Shown here piece by piece: positions 61,735 through 64,000 of a stretch of DNA of 64,000 nt. The notes beneath the pieces are model-generated. The model was not told the origin of the DNA. It did no database searches and saw nothing but the letters and a program-made list of their open reading frames with translations. Positions within the stretch are counted from its first letter, which is position 1, and each line of letters opens with the position of its first letter. Made by a program: the position numbers and the translations under genes. The stretch is from JALZVT01 sp964611345 (GTDB lineage Bacteria; Pseudomonadota; Gammaproteobacteria; Pseudomonadales; Azotimanducaceae), in NCBI GenBank assembly GCA_964611345.1, contig CAZSYU010000013.1:1-64000 (forward strand). Reading direction: 5' to 3'.

Positions 61735-64000
61735 ATGGAACGGGCGGTCGCTGCTGTGGTGGAGGTGAAAACCTCCTGCCGTGGCAGTGGCTTGCCCACT
61801 TTCGTGCGCGCTTGCGTCCGCGTTCTGGCGGTTTTTTGTCTTCTGTGGTTAACACCTGCGGCCCAGGCAATAGACCCCAATACACCGATTACGAATACGG
61901 CGACTGCCAGCTATTCGAGCGGTGGAGTCCTGGTGCAATCGAGCGCAAGTGCGACGATTGTGACCGATCCCGGTGCGGGCAACAGCCCTCCCACGGGACT
62001 TACGCTTGTGGAATATCAGGTGCCTGAAAATGGCGACGGAATCGTGGTTGGAACGCTCACAGCGCTCGACCCCGATACTACTGATAACCACACATTTGCA
62101 GTGACCGATCCACGCTTTGTAATTGTTGGTGACAGCCTGCAACTTGCCTCTGGAACTGCGTTTGATTTTGAGTCAGATGCCCCGGTTGATCTCGATGTAA
62201 CGGTTACGGATGACGCCGGTGAGAGTGTGGTTATTCCGATTACGGTGCTCATTGTCGATGTCAACGAGGCGCCTGACAGTATTGATCTTGTGGGCAGCAC
62301 AGTTCCGCCGGCAACCCCCGGCGCGACCATTGGGCTGCTTAGCGTTACCGATCCCGATATGGGTGACGCTCACAGTTATAGCGTCGACGACAACCGTTTT
62401 ATTGTGGTCGATAACGAGTTGCGACTCGCACCTGGTCAACAGGTGCCCCCCGGACCGCCGATTGTGTTGCTGATCACCGCAACCGATAGTGGTGGGCTTA
62501 CCATTACGACACCTTTTACCTTGCAGATTGGCCCGACGACACCTGTTGGCGGCGCTGCGACTATTGATTTCTTCACGCTGGATCTTGTCAGTGGCTCACC
62601 CCAGGTTGTGCCGTTGGCCTCGTGCAGCGACACGGGTTCGACCGCGGGCAACTTCGCGGCGACTCCCTCCACGCTGCAGGCGGATGGCAGCGTTCTGAAT
62701 TTTCCACTGAACACTAGTGTTAGCGGCACGGAAGTCTATCGCGCCGGAAGCACGGCGTTCTTCCGGGTTTTGGATGGACGCGCGAACACCGATCCCACAG
62801 CCGTTGACACGCTCTTCGTACAACTTGACGGTAGTAGTGGCGATCAAGAGACCATCGCCATAGCTGAAACCGGTATCGACACGGGTGAATTCTTTGGCTA
62901 CGTGCAAACGGTTGCCACTGCCTCGTTACCAGGCAACTGCGAACTGTTTGTTGCTGAGAATGAGCGCCTTGTGGCGACTTACACCAGTGTTCTTGATGGC
63001 GCCGTTTCCGCCACCACTGCGGCGGTGGTTAACCCGCGGTCGCGAGTTTTTGATGCGGCCAGCGGTGTTCTCGTAAATGGTGCAGGCATCACATTGATAG
63101 ACGCCAGTACCGGTGCTCCCGCAATCGTGTTCGGTGACGACGGTGTTAGTAGTTTCCCATCGACCATTGTGAGTGGGCAGGCTGTTACTGATACGTCTGG
63201 CACGCTTTACTCTTTTGGCTCGGGAGAGTTTCGCTTTCCGGTAGTAGCGCCTGGCAGTTACCGTTACGAGATCACGCCGCCCGGCCGCTATGTTTTTCCT
63301 TCAGCAGTCGGCGATGCTGCTCTACAATTGCTGCCTGGAGCTCCCTTCAGTCTTGACGCGGGTTCGCGTGGTGCTGATCTGAGCGTGCGAACCGAAGGCG
63401 TATTTGTTGCGGACGTACCTCTCGATCTTGAGTTATTGCCGCCATCGCCCGCTACTGGGCGCTTGCACCGTGGCACGCCTGGTCAACCTGGTGACTTGGT
63501 AGTTGCCCAACCTGTCGGGGCTTGCGTTGTCAATGGTGCCCAGATACCGGCCGGTGTTGCGCTCGATGGCTCGGGTAATCCGCTGCCTACGGTAGATTTA
63601 GATCTGACGCAAAACTCGCTGTTTAGTGCGGGAGAGGCGCTATTTGTAGAAATCGCTGATGCAGATCAGGACATCGACCCTGGTTTTCGCGACAGCGTTC
63701 AAGTGACTTTAACCGGTGCGAACGGTTCCGATACTGAAACCATCTTGCTAACAGAGACAGAGGTTGCGAGTGGTGTATTTGTTGGCTACATCACAAGCAC
63801 TGATGGGCCACCTGTGTCTGGTGATTGTGCGATCGCAAGCGCTAGTGGTGCTGAGATACAGTTCGGCTACGTTGACCCCGACGATCCTGACGATTCTTTG
63901 ACGCTTATTGGATCTCTGGATTTCTCCGGGGTGGTGTTCAACTCGGTGGATGGTTCGCCAGTTGATGGTGCGCTGATCAAGCTGATAGACACAGCCACTG
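61735..64000 (+). CDS. large secreted surface protein, 5' part (continues past the window)
   Basis: A frame open for 755 codons from ATG 61735 to the window edge. A signal-like VLAVFCLLWLTPAAQA precedes IDPNTPITNTATASY...ASATIVTDPG (the same block as genes 1 and 3), cadherin-like repeats (VPENGDGIVVGTLTALDPD), and two copies of a longer unit (FVQLDGSSGDQETI...FFGYVQT...GNCELFV; VQVTLTGANGSDTETI...FVGYITS...GDCAIAS) with SdrD-B-like ends (GSYRYEITPPGRYVFP). GAGAAG about 7 nt before the ATG. A GGAGGT-GAAA-ACCTCC hairpin lies at 61761-61776 inside the early coding part. Likely cell-surface or fibre component. Confidence 0.85.
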   Translation, partial: MERAVAAVVEVKTSCRGSGLPTFVRACVRVLAVFCLLWLTPAAQAIDPNTPITNTATASYSSGGVLVQSSASATIVTDPGAGNSPPTGLTLVEYQVPENGDGIVVGTLTALDPDTTDNHTFAVTDPRFVIVGDSLQLASGTAFDFESDAPVDLDVTVTDDAGESVVIPITVLIVDVNEAPDSIDLVGSTVPPATPGATIGLLSVTDPDMGDAHSYSVDDNRFIVVDNELRLAPGQQVPPGPPIVLLITATDSGGLTITTPFTLQIGPTTPVGGAATIDFFTLDLVSGSPQVVPLASCSDTGSTAGNFAATPSTLQADGSVLNFPLNTSVSGTEVYRAGSTAFFRVLDGRANTDPTAVDTLFVQLDGSSGDQETIAIAETGIDTGEFFGYVQTVATASLPGNCELFVAENERLVATYTSVLDGAVSATTAAVVNPRSRVFDAASGVLVNGAGITLIDASTGAPAIVFGDDGVSSFPSTIVSGQAVTDTSGTLYSFGSGEFRFPVVAPGSYRYEITPPGRYVFPSAVGDAALQLLPGAPFSLDAGSRGADLSVRTEGVFVADVPLDLELLPPSPATGRLHRGTPGQPGDLVVAQPVGACVVNGAQIPAGVALDGSGNPLPTVDLDLTQNSLFSAGEALFVEIADADQDIDPGFRDSVQVTLTGANGSDTETILLTETEVASGVFVGYITSTDGPPVSGDCAIASASGAEIQFGYVDPDDPDDSLTLIGSLDFSGVVFNSVDGSPVDGALIKLIDTAT

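Noticed and set aside
1..64000. tRNA, rRNA, IS element or prophage
   Set aside because: I saw no cloverleaf, rRNA core, transposase, integrase or phage structural gene in any part.

Overview
The window looks like a chromosomal segment of a free-living, probably marine Gammaproteobacterium. The evidence is the gene set (AcnA, TtcA, YaaA, YheU, a TesA/YbbA/YbbP-type divergent locus, Prc, CreD, DUF1244), moderate-to-high GC and dense coding on both strands. No rRNA, tRNA, prophage, IS element or CRISPR array was seen. The genus cannot be fixed from sequence alone. Two runs of exactly 100 N (1745-1844 and 29987-30086) are assembly gaps, and each lies inside a tandem repeat in a coding region.

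Layout. 1-13.3 kb: acyl-CoA metabolism (phosphotransferase tail, AMP-forming acyl-CoA synthetase, acyl-CoA dehydrogenase-like flavoprotein, enoyl-CoA hydratase, CoA-transferase), a MerR-family regulator with a repeat-containing C-terminal half, and an Lhr-type helicase. 13.3-22.9 kb: oligopeptidase B, CreD, an SRAP protein, a TetR regulator, secreted or membrane-anchored proteins of unknown function and a YcaQ-type glycosylase. 22.9-34.7 kb: a lipoprotein gamma-glutamyltransferase, Hsp20, a K+ channel, aconitase AcnA, an HAD phosphatase, a repeat-rich basic protein, a DUF2161 nuclease-like protein, a thioredoxin-like protein, an SLC13 transporter and an MscS channel. 34.7-42.96 kb: a divergent ThrRS gene behind a threonine-codon attenuator, then Prc, an FKBP lipoprotein, LepB, DUF1244 and YaaA. 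43-50.4 kb: PP2C-BolA-TrhO, TesA-like esterase, YbbA/YbbP-like transporter and TtcA. 50.4-58.1 kb: a 2185-residue Ser/Thr kinase/ATPase/hybrid histidine kinase with its response regulator, and YheU. 58.1 kb to the window end: four co-directional secreted proteins sharing a DUF11-like style; the last runs off the end.

The most interesting items are three. First, the thrS leader has a short ORF with six Thr codons in eight, three ordered hairpins and a terminator, so thrS is probably controlled by transcription attenuation; the ThrRS it drives lacks the N-terminal TGS domain and has no infC next to it. Second, the DUF11-like secreted cluster at the right end has no recognised function and looks like a cell-surface structure. 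Third, tandem repeats recur inside genes (15 bp in a lipoprotein signal peptide, 21 bp in the MerR protein, at least 55 bp in a basic protein), which are possible length-variation sites.
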